64,000 bases of DNA from Prochlorococcus marinus str. MIT 9107. Its GTDB lineage: Bacteria; Cyanobacteriota; Cyanobacteriia; PCC-6307; Cyanobiaceae. The stretch lies in assembly GCF_000759855.1 (NCBI RefSeq), contig NZ_JNAI01000010.1, forward strand, positions 186,001 to 250,000. The letters run 5' to 3'. The position numbers and the translations under genes are program-made. Positions 37,127 through 47,312 of the stretch are shown piece by piece (the stretch's first letter is position 1; every line of letters starts with the position of its first letter). The notes under the pieces were generated by a model. That model made no database searches. It saw only the letters and a program-made list of their open reading frames with translations, and was not told where the DNA came from.

Positions 37127-39063
37127 AGATCCAAAGCATTTTTCAAAAATTCCTGAGTTTTTTGCATTACTATTTCTTTATTTTCAATATTTTTAAAACC
37201 ATGACCTTCATTTTCGAAAAAAATAACTTCTGAATATTTATTATTCCGAATCAATATTTCTTGAATTTTTAAAGTTTGTTTGTATGAAATAACTGAATCT
37301 TTTTTTCCATGAAACAAAAGGATAGGTTTTTTGATTTTGTTCATTTGATGAATTGGCGATCTATTTACGTAAATATCATGGTTTTTTGCATAATCTCCTA
37401 CCAAAGAATTTAAGTAATCTTTTTCAAACCTATGAGTGTTGTAATGCATATCCTTAAGATCAAGAACAGGATATTTGCAAATTGCGGCTGTAAAAATAGA
37501 ACAATATGACAAGCAATTTAGAGCAGTGAGTCCTCCAGCACTGTTACCAAAAATTACTAATTTATCTCTATCAACTATATCTAATTTAAGTAATTCAAGC
37601 ACTAGTGCATTGCAATCATAAGAATCAACAATACCCCATTTATTATTCAACCTCTCTCTATACTCTTTGCCGAAGCCAGATGATCCTCCATAATTAACTT
37701 CAGCAACAAAAAATCCCTTAGACGTCCAATATTGAACTTCAGGATTATATGATCCATCAAAAAAAGAAGTTGGTCCACTATGTGCTCTAACTAAGAGCGG
37801 AGGCTTTATAAATTTTTCTTCAAGAGGCCTATAAAGAAAGGAATGAGTAGATTGATCTTCAAAACCTTTAAACCAAAAAGATTCAGGTTTTGAACAATCT
37901 TTTATATGTTCAATATAAATCTCCTCAGAAAAATTTGATGAAACTTTTTCTGCAAAATCAATTTCAAGTATATTTCCAAAAAAATCAAATCCATTACCTT
38001 TTAAAAGAATATTCTCACCAAAAACACTGAAATCACTTACGGAGGTAAAAATAGTAGAAAATTCTTTATTAAACACAAGATCTTTATATTGTTCTAATAT
38101 CAAACTATTTTCTTTTTTTGCTAAACAAAAGAAATTTTTAATCGTTCCTGCAAAATATTTTATTCCAGACACCCATTGAGGTGCTCCATATTCTATAAAA
38201 TTCCTCTTAACTCTTTTCATAACAAAAATACTCTCAATTTCACTAACATCTAGAAATATTAAGTTCCACCATCCAGAACTATCTTCAGAACATACTAAAA
38301 TTTTTTCACTTATCCAATAAGGTTGAAAAAAAGAAACGTTTTTATTTTTATTTATATTTTTATGCGTAAATTTTTTTATTTTCTTTAATTGACCGCAAAC
38401 ATCAATTTCAGCAAAAAAAAGATCGTTTTTTTCCCAAGGCATATACGGAGTATCCCACTCTATCCAGGACAGTAAATTAACCGAAGTATTAGAAGATAAA
38501 TCTCCAGCAAAATTATTAAATTTTTTAAGTATTTTAAGATCTTGATTTATTTCCTTTATATTTAGAGAGTAAAGATAATCATTTTTATTAATTTCAATTA
38601 AACCAATTAATGTAGACTTGTTCTTGAGGCAAAAACATCCATCAAAATTGCCCTCTATTGAATTAGTTAGTTTATTTATATTTCCTTTTGGCAAAATATA
38701 ATTATCAGTATGTTCAAGAATATTAATTTGAAAAACTTGACTCCATAATGATTTAGATAATTGATCAATCCAAAAAATATATATATTTTCGCCATATTCA
38801 AAACATTTATATGACATTCCTCCATATCCATGAAAGGAGTTTTTTATATAAAATTTCTCTCCTGTTAAATTCTGAGGTCGCGATTTTTTTTTATTAAAAG
38901 GTCTCACAAAAATTGCATTTATTCCCTCCTTTTTTGTATTTAGAGGTTCAATCCAGAAAATTAAATTTTTTACAAGTAATAGCTCTTTATGAGAATTCTT
39001 TAATTTATTGAGATCTTCGCTTTTGTGTGTAATGTGATTTTTCATTGAACTTATAGCATTCAA
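37123..39063 (-). CDS. S9 family (prolyl oligopeptidase-like) serine peptidase
   Basis: The 646-residue protein has an N-terminal region read as a beta propeller and a C-terminal alpha/beta hydrolase domain from about residue 400. The nucleophile motif is GNSAGG, where the serine is Ser within FGNSAGGLTAL. The Asp is in GKKDSVI and the His in NEGHGF. It lacks a signal peptide. Homologues are acylaminoacyl or dipeptidyl peptidases. Confidence 0.87.
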   Translation of the reverse strand: MNAISSMKNHITHKSEDLNKLKNSHKELLLVKNLIFWIEPLNTKKEGINAIFVRPFNKKKSRPQNLTGEKFYIKNSFHGYGGMSYKCFEYGENIYIFWIDQLSKSLWSQVFQINILEHTDNYILPKGNINKLTNSIEGNFDGCFCLKNKSTLIGLIEINKNDYLYSLNIKEINQDLKILKKFNNFAGDLSSNTSVNLLSWIEWDTPYMPWEKNDLFFAEIDVCGQLKKIKKFTHKNINKNKNVSFFQPYWISEKILVCSEDSSGWWNLIFLDVSEIESIFVMKRVKRNFIEYGAPQWVSGIKYFAGTIKNFFCLAKKENSLILEQYKDLVFNKEFSTIFTSVSDFSVFGENILLKGNGFDFFGNILEIDFAEKVSSNFSEEIYIEHIKDCSKPESFWFKGFEDQSTHSFLYRPLEEKFIKPPLLVRAHSGPTSFFDGSYNPEVQYWTSKGFFVAEVNYGGSSGFGKEYRERLNNKWGIVDSYDCNALVLELLKLDIVDRDKLVIFGNSAGGLTALNCLSYCSIFTAAICKYPVLDLKDMHYNTHRFEKDYLNSLVGDYAKNHDIYVNRSPIHQMNKIKKPILLFHGKKDSVISYKQTLKIQEILIRNNKYSEVIFFENEGHGFKNIENKEIVMQKTQEFLKNALDL

Positions 39064-39120
39064 AGTTTCAAAATAATGTTATTATTTTTATAGTTTAACC
39101 ATCAACTACCGCAACAAATA

Positions 39121-39726
39121 GTGGCAAATCATTTTTCACATCTGGCAAGAAAATCAAGGAATAATGTTTCTACTACTAAAGTTACAAAAGAGGTTATTGA
39201 TAATCCCCCTTTAGAAATATATAAACTAGGAAGCAACACTTTAAGAACTGCCGCTAAAAGAATAAGTAAAGTGGATATCGATACAAGAAAACTTGCAAGA
39301 GAGATGCTTCAGAGCATGTATTCTGCAAAAGGGATAGGCCTGGCAGCTCCTCAAGTCGGAATAAGTAAAGAACTTTTAGTAATCGATATCAATTTTGAAG
39401 ATTCTGCAGCAGAACCTCTAATTTTAATTAATCCAGAAATTACTGCTTTTGGATCTACACTTAACTCTTATGAAGAGGGTTGCTTGAGCATACCAGGCGT
39501 TTACTTAAATGTTATTAGACCATCTACCATAAAATTAAAGTTTAGAGATGAAATGGGGAGACCAAGAAAAATGAATGCTGATGGACTCTTGGCAAGATGT
39601 ATTCAGCATGAGGTCGACCATTTAAATGGCGTGCTATTCGTGGATAGAGTAACTTCAAAAGAAGACCTCAAAAAAGAGCTTACGAAAGAAGGTTATCAAA
39701 TGAAAGATGTTATCCCAATGAATTAA
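39121..39726 (+). CDS. def: Peptide deformylase
   Basis: Def removes the formyl group from new polypeptides. All three motifs are present: GIGLAAPQVG, EGCLSIPG and QHEVDHLNG, with the metal-binding Cys and two His. At 201 residues it has an N-terminal extension of about 25 residues compared with E. coli Def. The start is a GTG at 39121. Confidence 0.95.
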   Translation: MANHFSHLARKSRNNVSTTKVTKEVIDNPPLEIYKLGSNTLRTAAKRISKVDIDTRKLAREMLQSMYSAKGIGLAAPQVGISKELLVIDINFEDSAAEPLILINPEITAFGSTLNSYEEGCLSIPGVYLNVIRPSTIKLKFRDEMGRPRKMNADGLLARCIQHEVDHLNGVLFVDRVTSKEDLKKELTKEGYQMKDVIPMN

Positions 39727-39744
39727 TTAATTTACAAATCTTAA

Positions 39745-40086
39745 ATGAGCGAAACAACTATTTTCTCCAAAATAATAAATGGTGAAATCCCATGCGAAAA
39801 ACTTCATGATGATGATCATTGTATTGCATTTAATGATATTTCACCTCAAGCTCCAGTACATTTCTTAGTGATCCCCAAAAAGGCCATAGTAAGTCTATCT
39901 GAGTGTATGCTAGAGGACAAAAACCTATTAGGGCATTTATTGTTTACAGGAAGCAAAATAGCAAGGTCCAAAAACTTGAGTAATTGGAGAACTGTAATTA
40001 ATACTGGAGAAGAATCAGGACAAACAGTTTTTCATTTACATATACATTTCTTATCAGGGAGAAAAATGAAATGGCCACCAGGCTAA
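39745..40086 (+). CDS. HIT family (Hint-like) nucleotide-binding protein
   Basis: The 113-residue protein has the TIFSKIINGEIPC opening and the histidine triad in HLHIHFLSGRKM. Members hydrolyse nucleoside phosphoramidates. It lies 18 bp after def and is likely cotranscribed with it. Confidence 0.93.
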   Translation: MSETTIFSKIINGEIPCEKLHDDDHCIAFNDISPQAPVHFLVIPKKAIVSLSECMLEDKNLLGHLLFTGSKIARSKNLSNWRTVINTGEESGQTVFHLHIHFLSGRKMKWPPG

Positions 40087-40133
40087 AACTCTCGAAATAA
40101 TTGTTTATTGGCTATAAATAAGAAAAACATAAA

Positions 40134-40412
40134 ATGAATACACCTGACTCACTAAATTCTGAACAAAAAAATATTTTATATTTAGTTACTAAAAATTGGG
40201 AAAACTTAGACAACTCCCAAAAAGTGATTCTTACAAAAATTTGGAAGGTATTAACATATAAATGGCAATTACAAATTGTATTTAATTTACCTTTTTTAAT
40301 GTGGTGGGCTTTAGATAAATCATTTGTAAAAGTGCATGAATTTGATGCGATAATTTTAAATTACCTAAATCTTCCTGACTGGGCATTATCATTTATTGGC
40401 TTTGGTCAATAG
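40134..40412 (+). CDS. Small protein with amphipathic/membrane C-terminus, unknown function
   Basis: The 92-residue ORF has a helical, tryptophan-rich N-terminal half and one hydrophobic segment (LQIVFNLPFLMWWAL). I recognise no family. It sits 47 bp after the HIT gene and 42 bp before the ABC transporter on the same strand. Confidence 0.55.
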   Translation: MNTPDSLNSEQKNILYLVTKNWENLDNSQKVILTKIWKVLTYKWQLQIVFNLPFLMWWALDKSFVKVHEFDAIILNYLNLPDWALSFIGFGQ

Positions 40413-40454
40413 ACTTCTAAAAGATATAATCTATTTTATAAAACTTGCCGAGTA

Positions 40455-42437
40455 ATGAATAAAGCCGTTAAAAATAAATCCAAGATACTTTACCAATTAC
40501 AAAAATTAAGGAAATTATCCCAGCCATTTTTTCTCCCCATTGATCAATGTAATGGATTTCAATTTATATGGCTTTTGATATCTCTATTATTTTGTGTTGG
40601 AGGAATAGTGCTAGTTGGTCTGACAGGAATAATAAGTTTTTTTGAAAGCGTACAACCTATTTTTCTTGAAAAATATTTTGGAGGTGTAGTAAATACAGTT
40701 AATGCGATTTGGGCTGGTAGCTGGGGATTGCTTTTTTCTGCCTTATTTCTAATTGGATCAGGAAGCTTTTTTAGCTTAAGACGTCAATTAAAAAACCGTA
40801 GATGGTTACATTGGTTATTCCTTGCGATAATTGTATTAATGCTTTTAGCTGTAAACGGAATAAATGCAGGAATAGGATTCATAGCAAGAGATTTAACAAA
40901 TGCTTTAGTAGAAAAGCAAGAAGATGGATTTTATCGGATATTGGGGATTTATGCTTGTTGTTTTGCTGTTGCCCTACCAATACGTGTTTCCCAAATATTT
41001 TTTACATATAAATTGGGAATAATTTGGAGAGAATGGCTTTCAAAAAGTTTAGTCAAAGATTATATGACTAATAAAGCTTATTACCAATTAAATCCAAATG
41101 ATGAAGAGCAAACTGATGTAGATAATCCTGATCAAAGAATCACAGATGATACCAGAGCTTTTACAGGGCAAAGTCTTTCTTTTACATTAGGTATTTTTGA
41201 TGCTCTACTAACATTTTCACTTAATATTCTTATTTTATGGAGTATCAGCACAACACTTACTTTTTCTTTATTTGGTTACGCTGCATTTGCAACTTCTATC
41301 CTTTTAATTGCTGGTAAAAATCTTGTCAAGATAGACTTTGATCAACTTAGATACGAAGCAGATTTTCGTTATGGCTTAGTACATATTAGAGATAATGCAG
41401 AATCAATAGCTTTTTACTCTGGGGAGAACCCTGAACGAAGTGAAACTGAAAGGAGATTAGGAGAAGTAGTAAGAAACTTTAATTTGCTGATTATCTGGAG
41501 AGTAATAATTGACGTCATGAGAAGATCCATTAATTATGCTGGAAATTTCTTTCCATATTTAATTATGGCAATACCTTACTTTAGAGGTGATATTGATTAT
41601 GGGCGATTTATTCAGGCAAGCTTTGCATTTGGAATGGTCGAAGGTTCGTTATTTTTCATTGTTAATCAAATAGAAGAACTTGCAAAATTTACTGCTGGGA
41701 TTGGAAGATTAGAGGGATTTCAATCAAAAGTAGAATCCATAAGTCAAACTAGTCCTAAAAGCAATCAAAAAATTATTTCAGATTATCCCTCAATTCTCAT
41801 TAATAATGCTGACCTTTGCCCACCAGGCTCAAATAAAACAATAATTAAAAATTTAAATTTGAGCATCGACAATAACCAATCACTTTTGGTTGTAGGACCT
41901 TCTGGATGTGGAAAAACATCTTTACTAAGAATGATTAGTGGTTTATGGGAACCAGATTATGGAGTAATTAAAAAACCAAAAATTGGTGAATTATTATTCA
42001 TACCCCAAAAGCCTTATATGTTACTAGGCTCTTTAAGGGAACAATTATGTTATCCCACAGAAGTAAAAAAATTTAGTGATGAACATCTTACTTCTGTTCT
42101 TCATGAAGTAAATTTAAAAACCTTAGTCGATCGTTATCCTAACCTTGATATAAAACAAGATTGGCCAAGAATTCTTTCTCTTGGAGAACAACAAAGATTA
42201 GCTTTTGCAAGACTCTTGCTAAATTCTCCAAGATTTGCAGTACTTGATGAGGCAACAAGTGCTTTAGATATTGACACTGAAAAAAAACTATATAGTTTAC
42301 TCAAAGAACGCGAACTTTCTCTTATCAGTGTTGGACATAGACCGAGCTTAAAAGATTTTCATGAAAACATTTTGGAATTAAATGGGCAAGGAGATTGGAA
42401 ACTATTGACTTCTGATAAGTATAATTTTAAGGATTAG
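40455..42437 (+). CDS. SbmA/BacA-like ABC transporter (ABC_membrane_2 family)
   Basis: The 660-residue half transporter has six membrane helices at about 35-410 with the ABC_membrane_2 signature GIIWREWLSKSLVKDYM and DNPDQRITDD. The ABC domain has Walker A GPSGCGKTS, signature LSLGEQQRLAFARLLL and Walker B FAVLDEATSALD. Relatives import vitamin B12, bleomycin or fatty acyl-CoA. The substrate here is unknown. The hli gene follows after 8 bp. Confidence 0.88.
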   Translation: MNKAVKNKSKILYQLQKLRKLSQPFFLPIDQCNGFQFIWLLISLLFCVGGIVLVGLTGIISFFESVQPIFLEKYFGGVVNTVNAIWAGSWGLLFSALFLIGSGSFFSLRRQLKNRRWLHWLFLAIIVLMLLAVNGINAGIGFIARDLTNALVEKQEDGFYRILGIYACCFAVALPIRVSQIFFTYKLGIIWREWLSKSLVKDYMTNKAYYQLNPNDEEQTDVDNPDQRITDDTRAFTGQSLSFTLGIFDALLTFSLNILILWSISTTLTFSLFGYAAFATSILLIAGKNLVKIDFDQLRYEADFRYGLVHIRDNAESIAFYSGENPERSETERRLGEVVRNFNLLIIWRVIIDVMRRSINYAGNFFPYLIMAIPYFRGDIDYGRFIQASFAFGMVEGSLFFIVNQIEELAKFTAGIGRLEGFQSKVESISQTSPKSNQKIISDYPSILINNADLCPPGSNKTIIKNLNLSIDNNQSLLVVGPSGCGKTSLLRMISGLWEPDYGVIKKPKIGELLFIPQKPYMLLGSLREQLCYPTEVKKFSDEHLTSVLHEVNLKTLVDRYPNLDIKQDWPRILSLGEQQRLAFARLLLNSPRFAVLDEATSALDIDTEKKLYSLLKERELSLISVGHRPSLKDFHENILELNGQGDWKLLTSDKYNFKD

Positions 42438-42445
42438 GAAAAAAA

Positions 42446-42721
42446 ATGAATTCTAAAGAAGAACAAACTAATTCAGAAGTCTTTAATTTAGAGGATGAAA
42501 GTTCTAAAGAAAAACAGAAAGACTCAAATTACATCGAAGAAAAAACTTCAGATATTAAATTAAATGAAAAACCAATTGATATTGAAAATGAATATAAGTT
42601 TGGATGGAGTAGGTATTCTGAGAAAACCAATGGAAGATTTGCAATGATGGGATTCCTTGCAATAATACTAATTGAATTATTTAGTCAACAATCATTTTTA
42701 AAATGGGCAGGAATCTTATAA
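42446..42721 (+). CDS. hli: Hli protein with long acidic N-terminal extension
   Basis: The C-terminal 42 residues form a normal Hli unit with KTNGRFAMMGFLAIILIELF. The N-terminal 50 residues are highly charged and rich in Glu, Lys and Ser. At 91 residues it is about twice the length of the Hli at 14,218-14,364. It is 8 bp downstream of the ABC transporter gene and its stop abuts that of ycf66. Confidence 0.85.
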   Translation: MNSKEEQTNSEVFNLEDESSKEKQKDSNYIEEKTSDIKLNEKPIDIENEYKFGWSRYSEKTNGRFAMMGFLAIILIELFSQQSFLKWAGIL

Positions 42722-43648
42722 TTAATCGTCAAATCTAGAACTGTTATCTCTAGGTTTCTTTTTATTTGTTCCTACGGTATATCTACCATTTTTATTTTTT
42801 GAACTTGATCTCAATGAGGAGCTTGTTCTACGATTCTCACTCGTTTTTTTTACTGCACTAGTATCCTTGAATGAAGCATCTTCTACTTGCTCTTTTGAAT
42901 TTTGCTGCCTTATAGCAGATCTTATGGAGTTCTTTCTTAATGGGGAAGAATCATTAGGAGTAGAAATATTTTCTTGACTAGATACTCTCTGATTCATTCT
43001 AGGTCTTGATCCTGTTTTAACTTCATTGCGAGATAAGTTTCGTCTCTCACCAAAGTTATTTCTTACTGATTTATTACTATCTCTATCTTCAGAAGTCTTT
43101 CTTCTTCTTATAGGTTGGTCATTTTCAAACTGATTTGACTCTCTTGAAGATGGCCTTCTTCTACTTACAGCAGAGGCAGGTATAGCTCTTGAAACATCCC
43201 TCCTACGCAATCTTCCTTCCATATATTCATCTTCAAAGTAATCATCTTGAGGTTTAAATCTTCTAGATGGTCTCTCAGGTTCTTCAAACCTATCGTAATC
43301 ATCATTAAATCTCCCTCTAGAATTTCTAGGCACATCGGAAATAGGATCATCATCAAAATAAGATGACCTTCTAGCTTGATCAGTAGCAACTCCCCTCAAT
43401 CGCACACTTTCATACGCGAAAAAAACTGTAGTTCCTGCTAACAAAAACTGACCAAACTGTAGGATAGGATCTAATCTCCAGCCTTGAAAAAATAATATTC
43501 CCCCGCACAAAAGTCCTATAGCTGCAAAGAAAACATCATAATCTCTTGCCAATGCAGGTTTAAAAGACCTTAAAAAATAAAGACCCCCTCCACATACCGC
43601 TAGAACTATACCAACAATACTGGCCCAGTTGAGACTAGCATTGACCAC
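42722..43648 (-). CDS. ycf66: Ycf66 family membrane protein
   Basis: The N-terminal 90 residues hold three hydrophobic helices with SIVGIVLAVCGGGLYFLRSF and LDPILQFGQFLLAGTTVFFA, the Ycf66 core found in cyanobacteria and some plastids. The remaining 215 residues are disordered and rich in Arg, Ser and Asp (many RRR and SS runs). The function is unknown. It lies 80 bp downstream of psbX on the same strand. Confidence 0.85.
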   Translation of the reverse strand: MVNASLNWASIVGIVLAVCGGGLYFLRSFKPALARDYDVFFAAIGLLCGGILFFQGWRLDPILQFGQFLLAGTTVFFAYESVRLRGVATDQARRSSYFDDDPISDVPRNSRGRFNDDYDRFEEPERPSRRFKPQDDYFEDEYMEGRLRRRDVSRAIPASAVSRRRPSSRESNQFENDQPIRRRKTSEDRDSNKSVRNNFGERRNLSRNEVKTGSRPRMNQRVSSQENISTPNDSSPLRKNSIRSAIRQQNSKEQVEDASFKDTSAVKKTSENRRTSSSLRSSSKNKNGRYTVGTNKKKPRDNSSRFDD

Positions 43649-43728
43649 ATTCTTTCTCCAAAATTTATTTTTTAAAGGGAGATATAAATCACCCTATATA
43701 TATAGTGTACTTAAAACTTCTATAAAAA

Positions 43729-43914
43729 CTAGCGTCCCCCAGCAGAAGTACGATTTATAGAATCGTTTTGACTTACAAAAATCAAAAATGCAGAAGCTGG
43801 AATAACGATAAGTAAAGCGGCTGCAATAAAACTCCCTATCATTCCAACTGCAGAATTACTTGCAACTTCAGCAGAAAAATCTGCAGCTAATAATAAATTT
43901 GAGATGTGAAACAC
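43729..43914 (-). CDS. psbX: Photosystem II protein PsbX
   Basis: The 61-residue product has an N-terminal [14 protein letters not shown] stretch and one helix ([26 protein letters not shown]) before a polar [12 protein letters not shown] tail, as in Prochlorococcus PsbX. PsbX helps quinone turnover in PSII. The Ycf66 and YggT neighbours match the arrangement I recall in Prochlorococcus genomes. Confidence 0.85.
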   Translation of the reverse strand: MFHISNLLLAADFSAEVASNSAVGMIGSFIAAALLIVIPASAFLIFVSQNDSINRTSAGGR

Positions 43915-43939
43915 TTTTTTAATATTTAATTCTCAATTT

Positions 43940-43945
43940 ATAATA
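43940..43945 (-). promoter_or_regulatory. Candidate -10 element upstream of psbX
   Basis: On the minus strand TATTAT lies about 26 bp upstream of the psbX ATG, in a GTATTATAAAT context. No clear -35 box is seen. In such AT-rich sequence this is suggestive only. Confidence 0.25.
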
Positions 43946-43995
43946 CGAATTAAATACGTTTCAGTGGGTTATTTATTAAGATGAGTTAAATAATT

Positions 43996-44310
43996 GTGAT
44001 TTCCTTGCTTGAAAACTCTCTCCAATTTTTAGATGTTAGTTTAGGAATTTTTCTATCATATCTAACTATAGTTTTTTTAATAAGATTAATTCTTACTTGG
44101 TACCCAAAAATTGATTTAAGTAAAGGGTTATGGTTATTAATTTCAATCCCATCAAGCTTTATTCTTAACATAACCAGAAAAATAATTCCCCCTATTGGAG
44201 GAGTTGATGTAGGACCCGTAATTTGGATTGGAGTTATAAGTTTTTTAAGAGAGATTTTAGTTGGTCAACAAGGGCTTATAAAAATTGCCTTGCATACAAA
44301 TATTGCGTAG
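43996..44310 (+). CDS. YggT family (Ycf19-like) membrane protein
   Basis: The 104-residue protein has two hydrophobic regions with the family motif LIRLILTWYPKIDLSKGLW and a second repeat containing RKIIPPIGGVDVGPVIWIG. YggT/Ycf19 proteins are linked to cell or thylakoid membrane organisation. The start is a GTG. It is convergent with accC. Confidence 0.87.
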   Translation: MISLLENSLQFLDVSLGIFLSYLTIVFLIRLILTWYPKIDLSKGLWLLISIPSSFILNITRKIIPPIGGVDVGPVIWIGVISFLREILVGQQGLIKIALHTNIA

Positions 44311-44328
44311 AGATTATTTAATTATTCT

Positions 44329-45675
44329 TCAGTAATTTGGCAATAATTCTTCTTCAACATATTTAGTATGTATCTTACCTTCCTTAAATTTAGCTTTATT
44401 CAATAAGGTTAAATGAAAATTAATTGTTGTAGGTATGCCAGTTACTGCACATTCATTTAAAGCCCTATTCATACGTTTAATTGCAGTATTGCGATCTTTT
44501 CCCCAAACTATTAATTTACCAATTAAAGAGTCGTAGAATGGAGGTATTTCATAACCGGTATAAACATGACTATCCACTCTTACACCAGGACCACCTGGAG
44601 GAAGCCACCCAGTTATTTTTCCAGGTGATGGTCGAAAATTATGAGAAGGATCTTCAGCATTGATTCTACATTCAATCGCATGTCCGTTTAAATGGATATC
44701 ATCTTGATTAAACGCCAAGCTTGCACCGCTTGCGATTTTAATTTGCTCAGCTATTAAATCAACCCCCGTAACCATTTCAGTAACAGGATGTTCAACTTGA
44801 ATCCTAGTATTCATTTCCATGAAATAAAAATTATCGGCATCAACTAAAAATTCAACTGTTCCAGCTCCTTCGTAACCAATACTTTTTGCAGCAGCAATAG
44901 CTGCTTTTCCCATTTTTTTTCTTAATTCAGTGTTAATTGCAGGGCTAGGAGACTCTTCCAATAATTTCTGATGTCTTCTTTGAACAGAACAATCTCGCTC
45001 TCCTAAATGAACAACATTTCCAGACCGATCTGCCAAAATTTGAATTTCTACATGTCTTGGCTTCTTTATAAATTTCTCCATATATAGGCCATCATTACCA
45101 AAAGCTGCTTCTGCTTCACCTTGAGCTGCTTTGAACATTTTTTCAAGATTATCAGCATTTTCAACCAGCCTCATACCTCTTCCACCTCCTCCAGCTGTCG
45201 CTTTGATAATTACCGGATAACCAATATCATCTGCCAATTTATAAGCCTCATCAACACTTGATAATAAGCCCTTACTACCTGGGACTGTTGGAACTCCCAC
45301 TTCTTCCATAGTTTCTTTAGCCGTAGATTTATCTCCCATAGATCTAATAGCGTTGGGGGATGGACCAATAAAAATTATGCCGTGATCATTACACATCTCA
45401 GCAAATTTATCATTTTCGGCAAGAAATCCATAACCAGGATGAATGGCATCAACTCCTCTTGATGTAGCAGCAGCAAGTATATTTGGAATATTTAAATAAC
45501 TCTTATTGCTTAATGAGTCGCCAACACAAACCGCTTCATCAGCAAGTTGGACATGCAATGCTTTTTTATCTACAGTGCTATAAACTGCTACGGTTGCAAT
45601 ACCTAGTTCTCTGCAACTTCTAACAATTCGTAAAGCTATTTCTCCACGATTAGCAATTAAAACTTTTTCAACCAT
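44329..45675 (-). CDS. accC: Acetyl-CoA carboxylase, biotin carboxylase subunit
   Basis: AccC carboxylates biotin on AccB for fatty acid synthesis. The 448-residue ATP-grasp enzyme starts [20 protein letters not shown] and has the glycine-rich ATP loop [37 protein letters not shown] and ECRINAEDP. Length fits the family. Confidence 0.96.
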   Translation of the reverse strand: MVEKVLIANRGEIALRIVRSCRELGIATVAVYSTVDKKALHVQLADEAVCVGDSLSNKSYLNIPNILAAATSRGVDAIHPGYGFLAENDKFAEMCNDHGIIFIGPSPNAIRSMGDKSTAKETMEEVGVPTVPGSKGLLSSVDEAYKLADDIGYPVIIKATAGGGGRGMRLVENADNLEKMFKAAQGEAEAAFGNDGLYMEKFIKKPRHVEIQILADRSGNVVHLGERDCSVQRRHQKLLEESPSPAINTELRKKMGKAAIAAAKSIGYEGAGTVEFLVDADNFYFMEMNTRIQVEHPVTEMVTGVDLIAEQIKIASGASLAFNQDDIHLNGHAIECRINAEDPSHNFRPSPGKITGWLPPGGPGVRVDSHVYTGYEIPPFYDSLIGKLIVWGKDRNTAIKRMNRALNECAVTGIPTTINFHLTLLNKAKFKEGKIHTKYVEEELLPNY

Positions 45676-45936
45676 TTTGAAAATTAAATTGAAGAAATGA
45701 AAATGACTTAAAATAAAAAATTCTTTGCCAAAGTTTTTAAAAAAATTTTTTAGTGATCAGAGCACATTTTTTACAATACAACCTAAAACGTTATATATGT
45801 ATAAATATTTGTTTTATGCAATAGAAAAAGAATTCATAATATTCAAAAATTCTCTTTCAGAACTGCATCCTTATTTCAGTTGATAATGTATGATATTTCT
45901 AAGGTTTAGACACCCGCAGGTGCTTGAAAACCCTTT

Positions 45937-46018
45937 GCGGACGTGGCGGAATTGGTAGACGCGCACGTCTAAGGAGCGTGTGGCTTAGGCCTTGCGAGTT
46001 CAAGTCTCGCCGTCCGCA
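45937..46018 (+). tRNA. trnL: tRNA-Leu, anticodon AAG as read
   Basis: A full cloverleaf can be drawn: acceptor arms GCGGACG and CGTCCGC, then the D arm GCG...CGC and anticodon stem CACGT/GCGTG around the loop CTAAGGA. A long class II variable arm and T arm GCGAG/CTCGC with loop TTCAAGT follow. The discriminator is A. The anticodon reads AAG (codon CUU), so A34 would need deamination to inosine to read CUC. CCA is not encoded. The LpxB-like gene follows within 5-26 bp. Confidence 0.93.
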
Positions 46019-46043
46019 TTTGATGTATTCTGATCTAACTGCA

Positions 46044-47312
46044 ATGAAAAAAAAATCTCTTGCAGTAGTTATAGTTTCTAATGGTCCTGGTGAATTAGCT
46101 ACATGGGTGAAACCTGTAGTGGATGAGCTTAACAAAATAAATGATACTTTACATTTTAAAGATAAACCGGGTTTCGCTCTTAGGTTAGTCCTAGTGCCTT
46201 GTCCAAATGCGACTGGTAAAGAATTTACAGTAGCAAATTCATGGAATAAATTCGAATTAATTACAAAATCAAAAAATTTTTGGGAATTATTAATAAAGCC
46301 AAGTTCTTTTGCGAATTGGCCAAAAAAAGGAATAGTTATTTTCCTTGGAGGAGATCAATTTTGGAGCATTTTACTCGCCAAAAGATTAGGTTATTTAAAT
46401 ATCACATATGCTGAATGGATTTCACGATGGCCTCAATGGACAAACGAAATTGCAGCTATGAATGTAAAAGTAAAAGAGTTAATACCTAAAAGATATAAAA
46501 ATAAATGCCAAATAATAGGCGATTTAATGGCAGATATTAAATTAAATAGTGAAATATCATTAAAAGATAAAGAAAAACATCATATTGCATTGTTGCCTGG
46601 GTCTAAAAAAACCAAGCTCTCTATTGGTATTCCTTTCTTCTTAGAAATAGCAGATCATATAGCTAAAAAAAATCAAAATATAAATTTTATAATCCCCATT
46701 GCGCCAACCACCAATAAAAGTGAATATTTATTCTTTCAAAGCGAAAGAAATCCTATTGCAAAATATTACTCATCAAAAATCAAAACAATTAAAAATATTA
46801 AAGACTCCAGTTTTGATTATGTAATAGAAACATCAAAAAACACAAAAATTTATGTAATCAAAAAACATCCTTGTTATGAAATATTAAAAGAATGTGATCT
46901 AGCGATTACAACAGTTGGGGCAAATACTGCAGAATTAGCAGCAATTTCTCTGCCAATGTTAGTAGTTCTACCAACTCAACATTTAAATATGATGAATGCC
47001 TGGGATGGAATTTTTGGCGTAATTGGAAAAATTTCATTCATAAATAGATTCCAAACTTTTATCGTTAAATATTTCTATTTTAAAAAAAAGAAGTTTTTTG
47101 CTTGGCCAAATATTAAAGCAAAAAAAATGATTGTCCCTGAAAGAATAGGAAATATTTCGCCTATAAATATTGCAAGAGAAGCATTATTTCTAATTAAAAA
47201 TAGGGATCAATTAAAAAATATAAGTGATAATTTACTCAAAGAAAGAGGGGGAAAAGGTGCTGCAAAAAAACTCGCTTATATGATTTTCAATTCAATAAAA
47301 AAACTTTATTAA
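46044..47312 (+). CDS. LpxB-related GT-B glycosyltransferase-like protein
   Basis: From the ATG at 46044 (an ATG at 46023 is also possible) the product is 422 residues. It has the N-terminal VVIVSNGPGELATWVKPV and mid-protein ALLPGSKKTKL, which parallel LpxB's LPGSR. Near the C-terminus are TTVGANTAELAAISLPMLV and LPTQHLNMMNAWDG, matching the nucleotide-sugar site. It lacks some LpxB motifs, so it is a distant relative with unknown substrate, perhaps in lipid glycosylation. Confidence 0.7.
   Translation: MKKKSLAVVIVSNGPGELATWVKPVVDELNKINDTLHFKDKPGFALRLVLVPCPNATGKEFTVANSWNKFELITKSKNFWELLIKPSSFANWPKKGIVIFLGGDQFWSILLAKRLGYLNITYAEWISRWPQWTNEIAAMNVKVKELIPKRYKNKCQIIGDLMADIKLNSEISLKDKEKHHIALLPGSKKTKLSIGIPFFLEIADHIAKKNQNINFIIPIAPTTNKSEYLFFQSERNPIAKYYSSKIKTIKNIKDSSFDYVIETSKNTKIYVIKKHPCYEILKECDLAITTVGANTAELAAISLPMLVVLPTQHLNMMNAWDGIFGVIGKISFINRFQTFIVKYFYFKKKKFFAWPNIKAKKMIVPERIGNISPINIAREALFLIKNRDQLKNISDNLLKERGGKGAAKKLAYMIFNSIKKLY

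Noticed and set aside
45899-46135. Minus-strand ORF and upstream extension of the LpxB-like frame to 45924
   Set aside because: Both cover the tRNA-Leu. The protein gene starts at 46044 or 46023, after the tRNA.
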